A stretch of DNA of 42,020 nt from contig JAKAAW010000004.1 of assembly GCA_021802105.1 (NCBI GenBank), forward strand, positions 1 through 42,020, in the 5' to 3' direction. Shown here in pieces: positions 8,709-18,391 of the stretch (position 1 is its first letter; each line of letters begins with the position of its first letter). This DNA comes from Nanobdellota archaeon (GTDB lineage: Archaea; Nanobdellota; Nanobdellia; Parvarchaeales; Parvarchaeaceae). Made by a program: the position numbers and the translations under genes. The notes under the pieces were generated by a model. It saw only the letters and a list, made by a program, of their open reading frames with translations. It was not told the DNA's origin and made no database searches.

Positions 8709-9920
8709 TTATACGCCGAGATTCCTCTTTAGCATGTATATCTTATCTAGAGTTTCAGTGTCTCTTTCTATATCAATGCAGCTCTCGACAGTAGCATCTA
8801 TCGCCGTTCTTAAAGCACGCAGCGCGCCCTTAGACCCGGCGTGTGAACGAAAAGAATCAGAATGGCCTGGCACGGTTTTCGGTGCTATCTTCATATCCAA
8901 GTGTCCAGTCGGTACGACTACGCTGACATTCGCCTCGTCCGTTGCACCCATCTGGTGCTGGTTACCTATATGCAACTTATTTGGCTTTATACCGTGCTTC
9001 GCCAGATTTTTGAATAATACTTCATCTATCTCTCTGGCATTGTGGTATACCTTATAGACAGGTGTAAGTTCTTTTAACGAACTCTTCACGCCATATCTTC
9101 TGCCAGCAGATTTAGTTAATTTTTTTATCTTGTTATACGCGGACTTGAAAATAGAGTCATCAAAGCTCCTTAAGTCTACCTCCATTCTAGCCGCTTCTGG
9201 GACTATGTTTGACGCTTCGCCTCCCTCTTTTATGAACATACCTGCCATAACGCCACTGTATCTTTTTGATGATTCTAATTTTCTTATACCATTGTAGACA
9301 TAGACTAGTGCGTCCAGCGCATTTCTGCCGAGTTGAACGTTCTCCATATCAGAAGCTTTTCCTTTGAACACCAGATCAAATGTTATGTCATTCGGCGACT
9401 GACAACCTACATTCCATTCTGAATCTGGATGGAATCCTAATACAAAATCGATATCTTTAAAGGCCCCTCTCCTCACCATGCGCTCCTTACTGCCAGAATA
9501 CTCTCCGATACCTTCCTCAGAAGGTGTACCTATAACCACTATCTTTCCATTATAACCACTCTCCTTTAATTTTATGGCAGAGCCAACAGCCCACGCAGCT
9601 ATGAGATTATGTCCACACGAATGTCCGTTTGGAAGTGCATCCTCTTCACATAAGAAACAAACCGTTGGTTTACCAGTCCCGTACTCTGCTCTGAAGGAAG
9701 TTTTCATATCGCAGTACGGGAACGTTGTACTAAAGCCTTTTCCTTTAAGAAAGGAGTTAAGAAAAGAGGACGTTCTGAACTCTTTGCTCCCCAGTTCTGC
9801 TAATCCAAATACCTTATTAGACACTTCGACTATCTCATCAAAAGAAGTGCGTCCAACGATTCTCATGCATAATTTATGCTCCGATAGCATAAGTAAATAT
9901 CTGTTATGCCTTCTTTCCAC
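8709..9920 (-). CDS. M20-family amidohydrolase/peptidase (M20D-like)
   Basis: CFLCEEDALPNGHSCGHNLIAAWAVGSA, GTPSEEGIGEYSGSKERMV, GATDEANVSVVVPTGHLDM: M20 metal ligand motifs. Confidence 0.85.
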   Translation of the reverse strand: MERRHNRYLLMLSEHKLCMRIVGRTSFDEIVEVSNKVFGLAELGSKEFRTSSFLNSFLKGKGFSTTFPYCDMKTSFRAEYGTGKPTVCFLCEEDALPNGHSCGHNLIAAWAVGSAIKLKESGYNGKIVVIGTPSEEGIGEYSGSKERMVRRGAFKDIDFVLGFHPDSEWNVGCQSPNDITFDLVFKGKASDMENVQLGRNALDALVYVYNGIRKLESSKRYSGVMAGMFIKEGGEASNIVPEAARMEVDLRSFDDSIFKSAYNKIKKLTKSAGRRYGVKSSLKELTPVYKVYHNAREIDEVLFKNLAKHGIKPNKLHIGNQHQMGATDEANVSVVVPTGHLDMKIAPKTVPGHSDSFRSHAGSKGALRALRTAIDATVESCIDIERDTETLDKIYMLKRNLGV

Positions 9921-9960
9921 CGTTTTAACCTATTTATTATAAGGCAATCAAGATTATACT

Positions 9961-10226
9961 TGACAGGCTAGCTGGGGAGTTAGTCCCTCCCTCAAACGCA
10001 AACGGACTTTAGGCGTGGCGAAAGCGCGGTCGAGGAGTAGTGATTCCGCACATGCTAGCAAAGCTATCTGAGAATCACAGCCTTGCGGGATGCTTTCGTT
10101 CGAAAAATCGGCCAGGCCCGGAAGGGAGCAACCGTAATTGAATGGGTGCGTGCTTGCAGGTAAACTGTGAGGAGAAAATGTTGCTATCCTCTGTACGGAT
10201 AGCTGTTTCGAAGCCGTGGCCTGTCA
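9961..10226 (+). ncRNA. ffs: archaeal SRP (7S) RNA
   Basis: Domain IV core GCCAGGCCCGGAAGGGAGCA at 10111-10130; closing 5'/3' helix TGACAGGC (9961-9968) with GCCTGTCA (10219-10226). Confidence 0.93.
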
Positions 10227-10234
10227 TTGAAGAT

Positions 10235-10317
10235 GTCGGGGTACTCAAGCGGTTACGAGGCACGCCTGCTAAGCGTGTTGGCGAAAGCCTGCGTGGGTTC
10301 GATCCCCACCCCCGACG
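10235..10317 (+). tRNA. trnS: tRNA-Ser (anticodon GCT)
   Basis: Acceptor GTCGGGG/CCCCGAC, G73, anticodon arm CACGC-CTGCTAA-GCGTG, long variable arm TTGGCGAAAGCC, T-arm GTGGG-TTCGATC-CCCAC. Confidence 0.95.
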
Positions 10318-10382
10318 TTTTTTTAAATATTTATACGGGAATTGTCCATACTCTCCATAAAAAAACAGTAGAGGTATTAGAA

Positions 10383-10826
10383 ATGGCATATCAGTATCTT
10401 AAACCTAAGGACGATTACAGAAGGGATATATTCCTTATCTGCTCTGTAAGAAATGCATCAGAAGAGCACAGAACATTTCAGTGTAATTATACAGATGGCT
10501 TAGAGAAGAAAGGGCATAGAGTATTCTGGCCGCCAAGAGACAATCCATTTGAGAGTGTCGACCGTATAGGACTGGATATTATAAGGACAAACCTTGAAGC
10601 CATACTGGCATCAGACGAGGTGCATATAATATTCGATCCTAATAGTCAGGGAAGCATAGCAGACATAGAAGCCGCAATGGCAGTGAAAAAACCGATATAC
10701 TTAGTCAACCCTGAGCTGTTGAAGGCTACAGTGAGAAAGAGCTACACAAACGCCGTGCTGAACATGCACGCAATGTACGAACCTTCTATGGTGTATTCAA
10801 GGAGATACGGTTTCGCTGGTGTGTGA
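10383..10826 (+). CDS. nucleoside 2-deoxyribosyltransferase-like protein
   Basis: Start chosen at MAYQYLKPKDDYRRDIFLICSVRNAS; DEVHIIFDPNSQGSIADIEAAMAVKKPIYLVNPE resembles the NDT fold. Upstream ORF extension overlaps tRNA-Ser. Confidence 0.65.
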   Translation: MAYQYLKPKDDYRRDIFLICSVRNASEEHRTFQCNYTDGLEKKGHRVFWPPRDNPFESVDRIGLDIIRTNLEAILASDEVHIIFDPNSQGSIADIEAAMAVKKPIYLVNPELLKATVRKSYTNAVLNMHAMYEPSMVYSRRYGFAGV

Positions 10827-10877
10827 TGACGCGATTTTAAGGCAAAAGTATTTAAATATCTGCCTGCAAAATGCAGT

Positions 10878-11906
10878 ATGAATTCGCTTTCAATAGGTAT
10901 TATAGGTCCTTATAAGACGGGAAAGAGCACGCTCGTGAATAAACTACAGCAGAGGAAGGGATTTGAAGGGGACGTATCGTTTTATTCATTCAAGTATGGC
11001 GGTAAGAGCATAACACTGATAGATACCCCTGGTGACATGGACGCGCCGACGATGATAGCATCTGTTCTTAGCATATCTGATGCCATTGTGTTTTGCGTCT
11101 CCCCTGACATAGGAGTAAACGCACAGGTCGGAGAGCTACTCGTTTTAGCAGACACTATAGGGATCACGCAGGGTCTGATATGCATAACAAAGGCAGATAT
11201 ATCCACCGAGTCTGACATAAAAAGTCTGAAGACCAGACTGTCCAACTTCATAAAAGGTACTCACCTAGAAAAATTTGAGATGGTAGTTATAGACATCAAC
11301 AGCGATCAGAACATAGCAGATATACGCGCGAAGCTGTCTAACCTTAATTACGATGCAAGCAGGATACAAAAACCGTTCAAACTGTTTATAGACCACGCTT
11401 TTGAATCAAAGGGAACGTCCATAGCTGTCGGCAATCTTTCCACAGGGTCGATAGCTATACATACGGACGGAGTTCTCTGCCCGGCGCCTTTCTCTAAGGA
11501 CCTATCAGTAAATTCTATACAAATAAATCAAGAGGAAGTACAGAAAGCAGAGGCCGGCGACAGACCTGGTGTCGGTATCAAAGGAGTTTGGCCTTGGGAC
11601 CTACCAAGAGGCACCGAGCTCAGACAGAAAGGCAGCTTCAAGGACGTAAAGTCCGGAAAGATGAAGGTTTATGTCAACGGACTTTACAAACAGGAGATAA
11701 AGGATGGCAGCAGGCTGACTCTGATATGCAACTGGCAGACACCTCTTGTTACCCTTAAAAACGTTTCTAGGAGCGGCAATGAACTGACGGCCGATTTTGA
11801 GGCTGACAAGAATTTCTGTTTTGACAACGGAGATCACCTGCTTCTCATAAACAAGGACCTGCCAATAAGGATCCTTAGAGTGGTTGGAAAGGTTGAGATA
11901 TTATGA
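10878..11906 (+). CDS. EF-Tu/SelB-like translational GTPase paralogue
   Basis: G1 GPYKTGKSTL, G3 DTPGD, G4 TKAD, followed by beta-barrel-like domains; in a translation neighbourhood. Confidence 0.8.
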   Translation: MNSLSIGIIGPYKTGKSTLVNKLQQRKGFEGDVSFYSFKYGGKSITLIDTPGDMDAPTMIASVLSISDAIVFCVSPDIGVNAQVGELLVLADTIGITQGLICITKADISTESDIKSLKTRLSNFIKGTHLEKFEMVVIDINSDQNIADIRAKLSNLNYDASRIQKPFKLFIDHAFESKGTSIAVGNLSTGSIAIHTDGVLCPAPFSKDLSVNSIQINQEEVQKAEAGDRPGVGIKGVWPWDLPRGTELRQKGSFKDVKSGKMKVYVNGLYKQEIKDGSRLTLICNWQTPLVTLKNVSRSGNELTADFEADKNFCFDNGDHLLLINKDLPIRILRVVGKVEIL

Positions 11907-12445
11907 TGGAGAAAACTCTGGTAATGCTTAAGCCGGATGCAATCGAGAGACAACTCGCGGGTAAAATAATAGCCAGATTCGAGGAGGCAGGTTTCACGAT
12001 ATCGATGATGAGGAAAGGCAGGATGTCAATGGAACTAGCCGAAAAACAGTACAGAAGCACAGAGACCCAGCTTACTGGCATGGGAAACAAGACCATTGAA
12101 TCAATGACCAGCTCCGGTCATGAGGCGGAGATAGACAAGCTATTCGGGACTAGGGATCCCTACAAGATAGGGGAGCAACTGATGGACTGGAACAGAAAAT
12201 TTATGACGTCATCCGATATAATCGCTATGGTGCTAGAAAGAGAAGACGCGGTAGCAAAGGGAAGGGAGCTTATAGGCAAGACAGACCCTTCCGCGGCACC
12301 CAAAGGCACTATACGGGGAGATTTTGCAGAAGATTCTATACTCCAGGCCAATCTTGAAGGAAGGGCCACAAGAAATCTAGTGCACGCATCAGATAAGGAC
12401 GGCGCACAGATAGAGACGAATCTATTTGAGAAAGAGTTCTTCTGA
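11903..12445 (+). CDS. ndk: nucleoside diphosphate kinase with inserted segment
   Basis: TLVMLKPDAIERQLAGKIIARFEEAG and GTIRGDF...RNLVHASD; active-site NxxHASD; 180 aa. Confidence 0.92.
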   Translation: MMEKTLVMLKPDAIERQLAGKIIARFEEAGFTISMMRKGRMSMELAEKQYRSTETQLTGMGNKTIESMTSSGHEAEIDKLFGTRDPYKIGEQLMDWNRKFMTSSDIIAMVLEREDAVAKGRELIGKTDPSAAPKGTIRGDFAEDSILQANLEGRATRNLVHASDKDGAQIETNLFEKEFF

Positions 12446-12447
12446 TT

Positions 12448-12894
12448 TTAAGTCTGGCGCCTTATTTTGTACTTAGAAGCAGTTTTCTTTATCGCCTCTT
12501 TATTATTGTCCCATTTGACCATTGATACTGCAGTATTCTCCTCAACCCAATCCCATTTGTCGTGTTCTTTATACACGTTGTTCTTATCAGTAACTACAAC
12601 GTCAGGTCTTACTTCAACTTCAAAGACGCTCTCGTTTTTCTTTGTTCCGTCGCTTTCGAAAGAGAACTCCATTATTTTCTCGTACTTGATTATGTCTTCA
12701 GGTCTGATACCAGTCTCCTCAAATACCTCTCTTTTAAGCGTTTCATCCAGCGTCTCCCCACTTTCTACACCACCGGTGACGCTCTGCCATACATCGTTGT
12801 TCATTCCGCCAATCCTACGCATTATGAGAAACTTTGGTCCATCTTTCTCCATTCTAAAAATTACTGCTTGTATCTTATTGTTTGTTCTCACCAT
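12448..12894 (-). CDS. NUDIX hydrolase
   Basis: GGVESGETLDETLKREVFEETGI = Nudix box GX5EX7REUXEEXGU. Confidence 0.93.
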   Translation of the reverse strand: MVRTNNKIQAVIFRMEKDGPKFLIMRRIGGMNNDVWQSVTGGVESGETLDETLKREVFEETGIRPEDIIKYEKIMEFSFESDGTKKNESVFEVEVRPDVVVTDKNNVYKEHDKWDWVEENTAVSMVKWDNNKEAIKKTASKYKIRRQT

Positions 12895-13016
12895 AACTAA
12901 TAATAGACTGCAATGTATTTACATCTTTCATATGCCGAGACGCGCAGAGTCCTCCCATAAAACCTTATAACCTAAGCGCTCTTCATTACTCTATAAAAGT
13001 AAGAGGAGCCTTTTTT

Positions 13017-14732
13017 ATGAGATCACCAATATGCGCCTTCTTGGGGCACGTCGATGCTGGAAAAACAAGCATAATGGACGCTATAAGGAATACGTTCTTT
13101 GCTTATCGCGAGAGCGGCGGTCTTACCCAAAATATAGGCATAACGGAGGTGCCGACGGACAGGATAAAGGAGATAACATCAGATCTCCTAAAAAAATTTA
13201 AAGTCGATGTAAACATATCTAACATAATATTCATAGACTCGCCTGGTCACGAGGCTTTCGTTACTCTTAGAGAGAGAGGTGCCTCTATAGCAGATCTCGC
13301 GATACTGACCGTGGATGTTACGGAAGGGCTACAGAAACAAACAATAGAGTCCATAGAAATACTTAAATCATACAAGACACCTTTTCTAGTCGCACTCACA
13401 AAAATAGACGCCATTCAGGGGTATCTACCCGCCAAGGATATTTCATTCATAGATCTGTTGAGAGGAGAGGGGTCTACCTATACTGAAAACGTGGACAAGG
13501 AGGTCTATTCCCTCGTAGCTGAGCTATCTAATTATGGTTTCCAGGCGGAGCGCTATGATAGAGTGACAGATTTTACTAAACAGCTGACCATAATACCTGT
13601 CTCAGCAGTGAACAATGTAGGGATAAAAGATTTAATAGTTATGATAATAGGGTTGAGCCAGAGGTATATAACTGCGCAGAGATCCGAAGGTAATCAAGCT
13701 GCTATACTTGAGGAGAAACTAGTCAAAGGAATAGGAAAAGTGTACGATTCCATAATCTATTCTGGAGAGCTAAACGTCGGTGATAAGGTGCTTATACAGA
13801 CAAAGGAAGGCCCTGTTGAGACTAAAGTTAAGGCCATAATGAAACTTATGCCTCTTGAAGAGAGCAGAGAGAACTTCGGTAAGTATGAAAGTGTAAAATC
13901 CGCTTCAGCAACGACTCCTATAAGACTCGTCTTACAGGATCCTGAAGCAATGATAGGGACATCACTAGCGGTGTTCAAGACCGAAGATGAGAAGCAGACA
14001 CTTCTCTCAGAGATAGCAGGATCAAGAGAAGGTTACAACGATGATTCTGCAAAAGGAATAGTCGTGTGCGCAGATTCACTCGGCAGCATAGACGCTATAC
14101 GGAAAATAGGCGAGTCAAAATTAATAGATATAGGGAAGACTAGGATAGGAGAACCTTCCAAGAATGATATCTCCACTGCAAAGCTAAACAACGGCGTCAT
14201 ACTCGCTTTCAACGTACCTGTGCAAAAGCAGACTGAAGCTATGTCAAAGACGGAGGGAGTGACGATAATAAACACGAACTCTATATACGCCTTGTTCGAG
14301 AGATATGGCGAATTCATTAGAGACTTAAACGCAAGGAAATTCAAGTCTATCACCGCTGGTCTTAAGCTTCCTGCAAAGATAGTGTTCTTGAAGGGTAACA
14401 TATTCAGAAGATCCGGTCCATGCATATTTGGTGTCGAGGTGTTGGAAGGAGAGATAAGACCGGGTTATCCTCTGATAAATGGGAGAGGAGAAAGGATAGG
14501 AAGGATAGTTAACATACAGGACGATAATAAGGCACTTGATAGGGCCATAAAAGGAGACAAGGTGGCAATAAGTGTTGACGACGCGGTGTACAGTAGGAAT
14601 CTAAGGGACGAGGACTTGCTATATACTGATATAGAAATATATGATGTAGTAAAGTTTGAAGACGTAAGAGACTCGTTGTCAAAGGATTATTCGGATGTAA
14701 TGCTGGAGATACAAAAGATAAAGAAGATTTAA
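13017..14732 (+). CDS. infB: translation initiation factor aIF5B (IF-2 type)
   Basis: GHVDAGKTSI, DSPGHEAF, TKID, LNNGVILAFNV and the C-terminal beta-barrel. Confidence 0.96.
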   Translation: MRSPICAFLGHVDAGKTSIMDAIRNTFFAYRESGGLTQNIGITEVPTDRIKEITSDLLKKFKVDVNISNIIFIDSPGHEAFVTLRERGASIADLAILTVDVTEGLQKQTIESIEILKSYKTPFLVALTKIDAIQGYLPAKDISFIDLLRGEGSTYTENVDKEVYSLVAELSNYGFQAERYDRVTDFTKQLTIIPVSAVNNVGIKDLIVMIIGLSQRYITAQRSEGNQAAILEEKLVKGIGKVYDSIIYSGELNVGDKVLIQTKEGPVETKVKAIMKLMPLEESRENFGKYESVKSASATTPIRLVLQDPEAMIGTSLAVFKTEDEKQTLLSEIAGSREGYNDDSAKGIVVCADSLGSIDAIRKIGESKLIDIGKTRIGEPSKNDISTAKLNNGVILAFNVPVQKQTEAMSKTEGVTIINTNSIYALFERYGEFIRDLNARKFKSITAGLKLPAKIVFLKGNIFRRSGPCIFGVEVLEGEIRPGYPLINGRGERIGRIVNIQDDNKALDRAIKGDKVAISVDDAVYSRNLRDEDLLYTDIEIYDVVKFEDVRDSLSKDYSDVMLEIQKIKKI

Positions 14733-15430
14733 GACCACTCCTTCGCAGCTTTTTCGTAAAGCTCAGGTGTGTCGCACGCCATCCACTTGCCGGAGTAGAC
14801 GAAACCGTTTATCATGTTATCTCTTACAAGGTGCTCGAACTCATAAGCGATGTTTGACACACCTTCTGGAAGCATACTTATCAGTGACGGATCTATCATG
14901 TATATTCCAGTATCGATAAGATGAGATGGCGGGTCGTTTTTCGGTTTCTCTACGAATTCTGTTATCCGGTCTCCATCCATCTTAGCCACTCCAAACTGTG
15001 ATACATCTTCAACAGTCGTAAGACCTATTGTTGCGAGGGGATGTTTCTCTTTATGGAAATGATATATTTTCGAAAGTTCAAAATCGAAGAGATTGTCCCC
15101 GTTCAGCATTATAAAATCCCCTTTTATATTGTTTCCATAAGCTTTTATGGCTCCTCCCGTGCCGAGAGGGGTTTCCTCAATTGCGTATTTTATTCTTACT
15201 CCGAAAGCGTCACCGTCGCCGAAATAATCCATTACATTTTCTTTAAGGTGGCTTACCGCAAGAATTATGTCTAGGAAACCGGCTTCCTTGAGACGATTTA
15301 TTGTGTGTTCCAGTATAGGTTTACCCCTTATTAGAGCCATGGATTTAGGTATGGACTGTGTCATCGGCAGGAGTCTTGTCCCGTACCCTCCTGCTAGAAT
15401 GAAAGCCTGGACATGCAAATCATTTGCCAT
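14729..15430 (-). CDS. sugar-nucleotide nucleotidyltransferase
   Basis: AFILAGGYGTRLLPMTQSIPKSMALIRGKPILEHTI: NTP-transferase signature; GDNLFDF. Confidence 0.92.
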   Translation of the reverse strand: MANDLHVQAFILAGGYGTRLLPMTQSIPKSMALIRGKPILEHTINRLKEAGFLDIILAVSHLKENVMDYFGDGDAFGVRIKYAIEETPLGTGGAIKAYGNNIKGDFIMLNGDNLFDFELSKIYHFHKEKHPLATIGLTTVEDVSQFGVAKMDGDRITEFVEKPKNDPPSHLIDTGIYMIDPSLISMLPEGVSNIAYEFEHLVRDNMINGFVYSGKWMACDTPELYEKAAKEWS

Positions 15431-16583
15431 TCTTGTTTTTTGTCCTCCCTCTCCTTATGATATTGTCTATGGCAGTATCTAAATTTTTAATCATTAGCCT
15501 CTCGTCATAAACTGGTGAATTTAGAGCTCCTTTCCTGAGGTTTTCGTAATAGCGTTTATCTAATATTTTGTTAAGGGCACCTGCTAGATCCGCCTCATTT
15601 GCTTCTACTAATATACCATTTACTCCGTTCTTTATGAACTCTCTTGGGCCGCCCTCGTTTGCTGAAACCACTGGTTTTCCATAAGCCAGCGATTCGAGAG
15701 GTACTAAGCCCGTGTCCTCATTTATCGCCAAGAAAAGTGTAGCGTAGCATTTCGAGTAGAGCTCCCTAAGCCGCTTTTCACTTATGTCTCTCTCTATTAT
15801 TATATCACTTCTACCCGCTGACAGCTCTTTCAGGGTTTTAAAATAACTCTCACTCTCGACGAATCCACCTATCACTAGCTTGAAGCCTAGGGAGGGGAGT
15901 TTTGATTTTATAAAGGCTTTCACGGCAAGATCCTGTCTTTTGTAAGGAATAAACCTGCTTGGATAAAATATTACCTTGTCTACCCTTCCCTTACTGTGTT
16001 TTCCGAAGTCTGCGTTTGGGCCTATCTTGAATATCCTGTTACTATCAATTAGTTTGTAACCTACAAGTCTACTCCTAACCTCATCGCTGAGCACTATTGC
16101 ATAAGATATGTGCTTCCAGGCGTTTCTCTCTAGTATCCTGTATATAGGAACCAATATAGGCAGTGACATCCTGAATTTCAAGGAGCTGGTTCTGTAATAA
16201 TTATACATGGAATGTGCCACTCTTAAGGGGGTGTGTGTCAAGGCTATAGTAAGAGAGTGCCTGTTTCTGAACACCGCTAGCTCTGCTATTCCTGCGGTCG
16301 ATATCATAAAAATGTCGTACTTGTCTAGATTTTTTATCTTTTTCGTCAGCAAACCAAAGAACAGACCAGCTCCTTTTCTTAGGAACCCGTTGGTATTTGC
16401 ACTGCCAATCTGGCGTACTTTGAACTCTTTGAAATCCGAGAATGTCTTTTCCTTATCATAGCCAAGAGTGTACAAGTCTATACAGTATCTTTTGTCTTTA
16501 AGGATGGAGAGTACGATCCGTTCCACTCCTCCTTTGCTTTTTAACCACGGTACAAACAACGCAATCTTTATTTTCTTTTCCAT
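15420..16583 (-). CDS. glycosyltransferase family 4 (GT-B)
   Basis: PWLKSKGGVERIVL; FYPSRFIPYKRQDLAVKAF; EDTGLVPLESLAYGKPVVSANEGGPREFI. Confidence 0.92.
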   Translation of the reverse strand: MEKKIKIALFVPWLKSKGGVERIVLSILKDKRYCIDLYTLGYDKEKTFSDFKEFKVRQIGSANTNGFLRKGAGLFFGLLTKKIKNLDKYDIFMISTAGIAELAVFRNRHSLTIALTHTPLRVAHSMYNYYRTSSLKFRMSLPILVPIYRILERNAWKHISYAIVLSDEVRSRLVGYKLIDSNRIFKIGPNADFGKHSKGRVDKVIFYPSRFIPYKRQDLAVKAFIKSKLPSLGFKLVIGGFVESESYFKTLKELSAGRSDIIIERDISEKRLRELYSKCYATLFLAINEDTGLVPLESLAYGKPVVSANEGGPREFIKNGVNGILVEANEADLAGALNKILDKRYYENLRKGALNSPVYDERLMIKNLDTAIDNIIRRGRTKNKNGK

Positions 16584-16588
16584 GCAAA

Positions 16589-17290
16589 TTATGTCTGCAA
16601 ACAGGAAGGTGCTACCACGTTAGTACCTAGGGCGAATATGTACACTAAGAGAGTTGCCGGAACTTGGTTCAGGTGGATTGAAGACGATGCGACTCCGTCT
16701 GCGTTGGTAACGCTCCTAGTGCTGTTTATGTACTGCCCCCCATACGTAAAAACGCTGATGTTATAGGCAGTCAAAGCTGTTGGCGTATGCTTACTGCCGA
16801 AAAATTCTATGTTGTAGTTCAGAGTGTTGCCGCTGATGGAATAAGAATAATTGATGTAGGTTATGTCCGCCTCGAAGCCTATCTGAACTCTGTCACTGTT
16901 GTTATACATTGCATACATAATGTAGTTTCCTGGCGTCATCGGGAGTATCCCAACAATATTCAATTTGGCATTCTGGATGTACGAATACGTGCCGGAGGAT
17001 ACCTTTACAAAGTTTCCGCAGAAAAATGATCCTAGCAGAGTCAACTGTGGTACGGTTAGCGAGAACGAGATCTTAGAACCAAGCCCTTCGTTTGTTACGT
17101 AGTTTGCTTCTTTAACGAGGCTCGTAGCTGTAGTAGAAACCTTTGAAGCTACGGAAGCATTGTAATAGCTAGAATAGTACACGAACACGTAAATCAGGAA
17201 AAAGCCTATTATTAACAGGGCTATCGAAACTATTATTAGATATTCAGTCGTGAACTGGCCTTTTCTACCCGCCCGTGATTTTTCCCGCAT
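16589..17290 (-). CDS. type IV pilin-like protein with class III signal peptide
   Basis: Start at MREKSRAGRKGQFTTEYLIIVSIALLIIGFFLIYVFVYY: R-K-G|Q-F-T-T-E signature with hydrophobic helix. ORF extends to 17305. Confidence 0.8.
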   Translation of the reverse strand: MREKSRAGRKGQFTTEYLIIVSIALLIIGFFLIYVFVYYSSYYNASVASKVSTTATSLVKEANYVTNEGLGSKISFSLTVPQLTLLGSFFCGNFVKVSSGTYSYIQNAKLNIVGILPMTPGNYIMYAMYNNSDRVQIGFEADITYINYSYSISGNTLNYNIEFFGSKHTPTALTAYNISVFTYGGQYINSTRSVTNADGVASSSIHLNQVPATLLVYIFALGTNVVAPSCLQT

Positions 17291-17455
17291 ACAGTGTATT
17301 ATCATCTATCAATATATAATTTGAAACTTTCTGCACTATCTATTTTTTGTTTTGCGGTTCATCGGTGCCGTGAATAAACTTGTAATTTTTACAATTTATT
17401 TGCACATTAAGAAAGCTTTATATATAAGTTGCGCTCCTACTATATAAATATTATT

Positions 17456-18379
17456 ATGAGAGTGATAACAAACAAGGAGAGCAAGAAGTGCCCGTCTTGC
17501 GGGGCAGATGCAGTCGTCTACGATAAGACTACCGGGGAATCGATTTGCCAGAAATGCGGATACGTCCTGGAGAGCGACATGATAGACTATGGTAGGGAAT
17601 GGCGATCTTTTGAGGATGAAAGGTCCGAGAGTAAAGGGAGGATGGGGTCTCCTCTCAGCTACGCAAAGTACGATAAAGGGACTAGTACAGTTATAGGAAA
17701 AGCTAGCGAATCGATAAAACTATCAAATGCAAACAGAAGAACGTTTTACAAGCTTAGAAAGTGGCAGCCAAGAATATCTACCGCTTTCGAACGCAATCTT
17801 AAATTTGCCCTCACAGAGCTAAGACATGCCAGCAACAGGCTGCACGTATCGGACGTTATACAGGAAGAGGCAGCGAAAATGTACAGGGAAGCCATAAGCA
17901 GGCGCCTCGTAAGGGGAAGGTCCATGGAGAGTGTCATAGCAGGTGCTCTGTACGCTTCTGCAAGGAAATATAATAGGCCGATAACTTTGGATGAGATCTC
18001 TGACACATTCAGCGTAGAGCGAAAGGAAGTCGGAAAAGCTTACAGGCTTCTATGCAGAGAGCTTGGTATAAAGATACTGCCTACATCACCTAGTGATTAC
18101 ATATACAAGTTTGCTGTCGAACTTAAAGTCTCTAACAAGACAGTTGCTGATGCGGTCAAACTCCTAAAAGAGGCTGAGGAAAAAGGGCTCACTAGTGGTA
18201 AGGGTCCAATGGGAATAGCAGCAGCGGTTCTCTATGTGGCAACGCTGATAAACAAGGAAAAGAAGACTCAGAGAGACGCAGCCAAGGCGGCAGGTATAAC
18301 AGAAGTAACGATAAGAAACAGGTATAAAGAACTTTACCAGGCCCTTAATCTTAGAGATAGGTACAAGATAGAAGAATAA
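17456..18379 (+). CDS. tfb: transcription initiation factor TFB
   Basis: Zinc ribbon CPSCGADAVVYDKTTGESICQKCGYVL, REWRSFEDER B-finger region, two cyclin repeats. ORF open from 17429 but the ATG at 17456 starts MRVITNKESKKCPSC. Confidence 0.95.
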   Translation: MRVITNKESKKCPSCGADAVVYDKTTGESICQKCGYVLESDMIDYGREWRSFEDERSESKGRMGSPLSYAKYDKGTSTVIGKASESIKLSNANRRTFYKLRKWQPRISTAFERNLKFALTELRHASNRLHVSDVIQEEAAKMYREAISRRLVRGRSMESVIAGALYASARKYNRPITLDEISDTFSVERKEVGKAYRLLCRELGIKILPTSPSDYIYKFAVELKVSNKTVADAVKLLKEAEEKGLTSGKGPMGIAAAVLYVATLINKEKKTQRDAAKAAGITEVTIRNRYKELYQALNLRDRYKIEE

Positions 18380-18391
18380 GCGGCTCTTCCT

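Noticed and set aside
10227-10382. N-terminal extension of the 199-aa ORF at 10227
   Set aside because: Would be translated through the tRNA-Ser gene; ATG at 10383 fits the protein family better.
10075-10389. 104-aa minus-strand ORF and the 10142-10360 plus ORF
   Set aside because: They lie across SRP RNA and tRNA-Ser, structural RNA genes.
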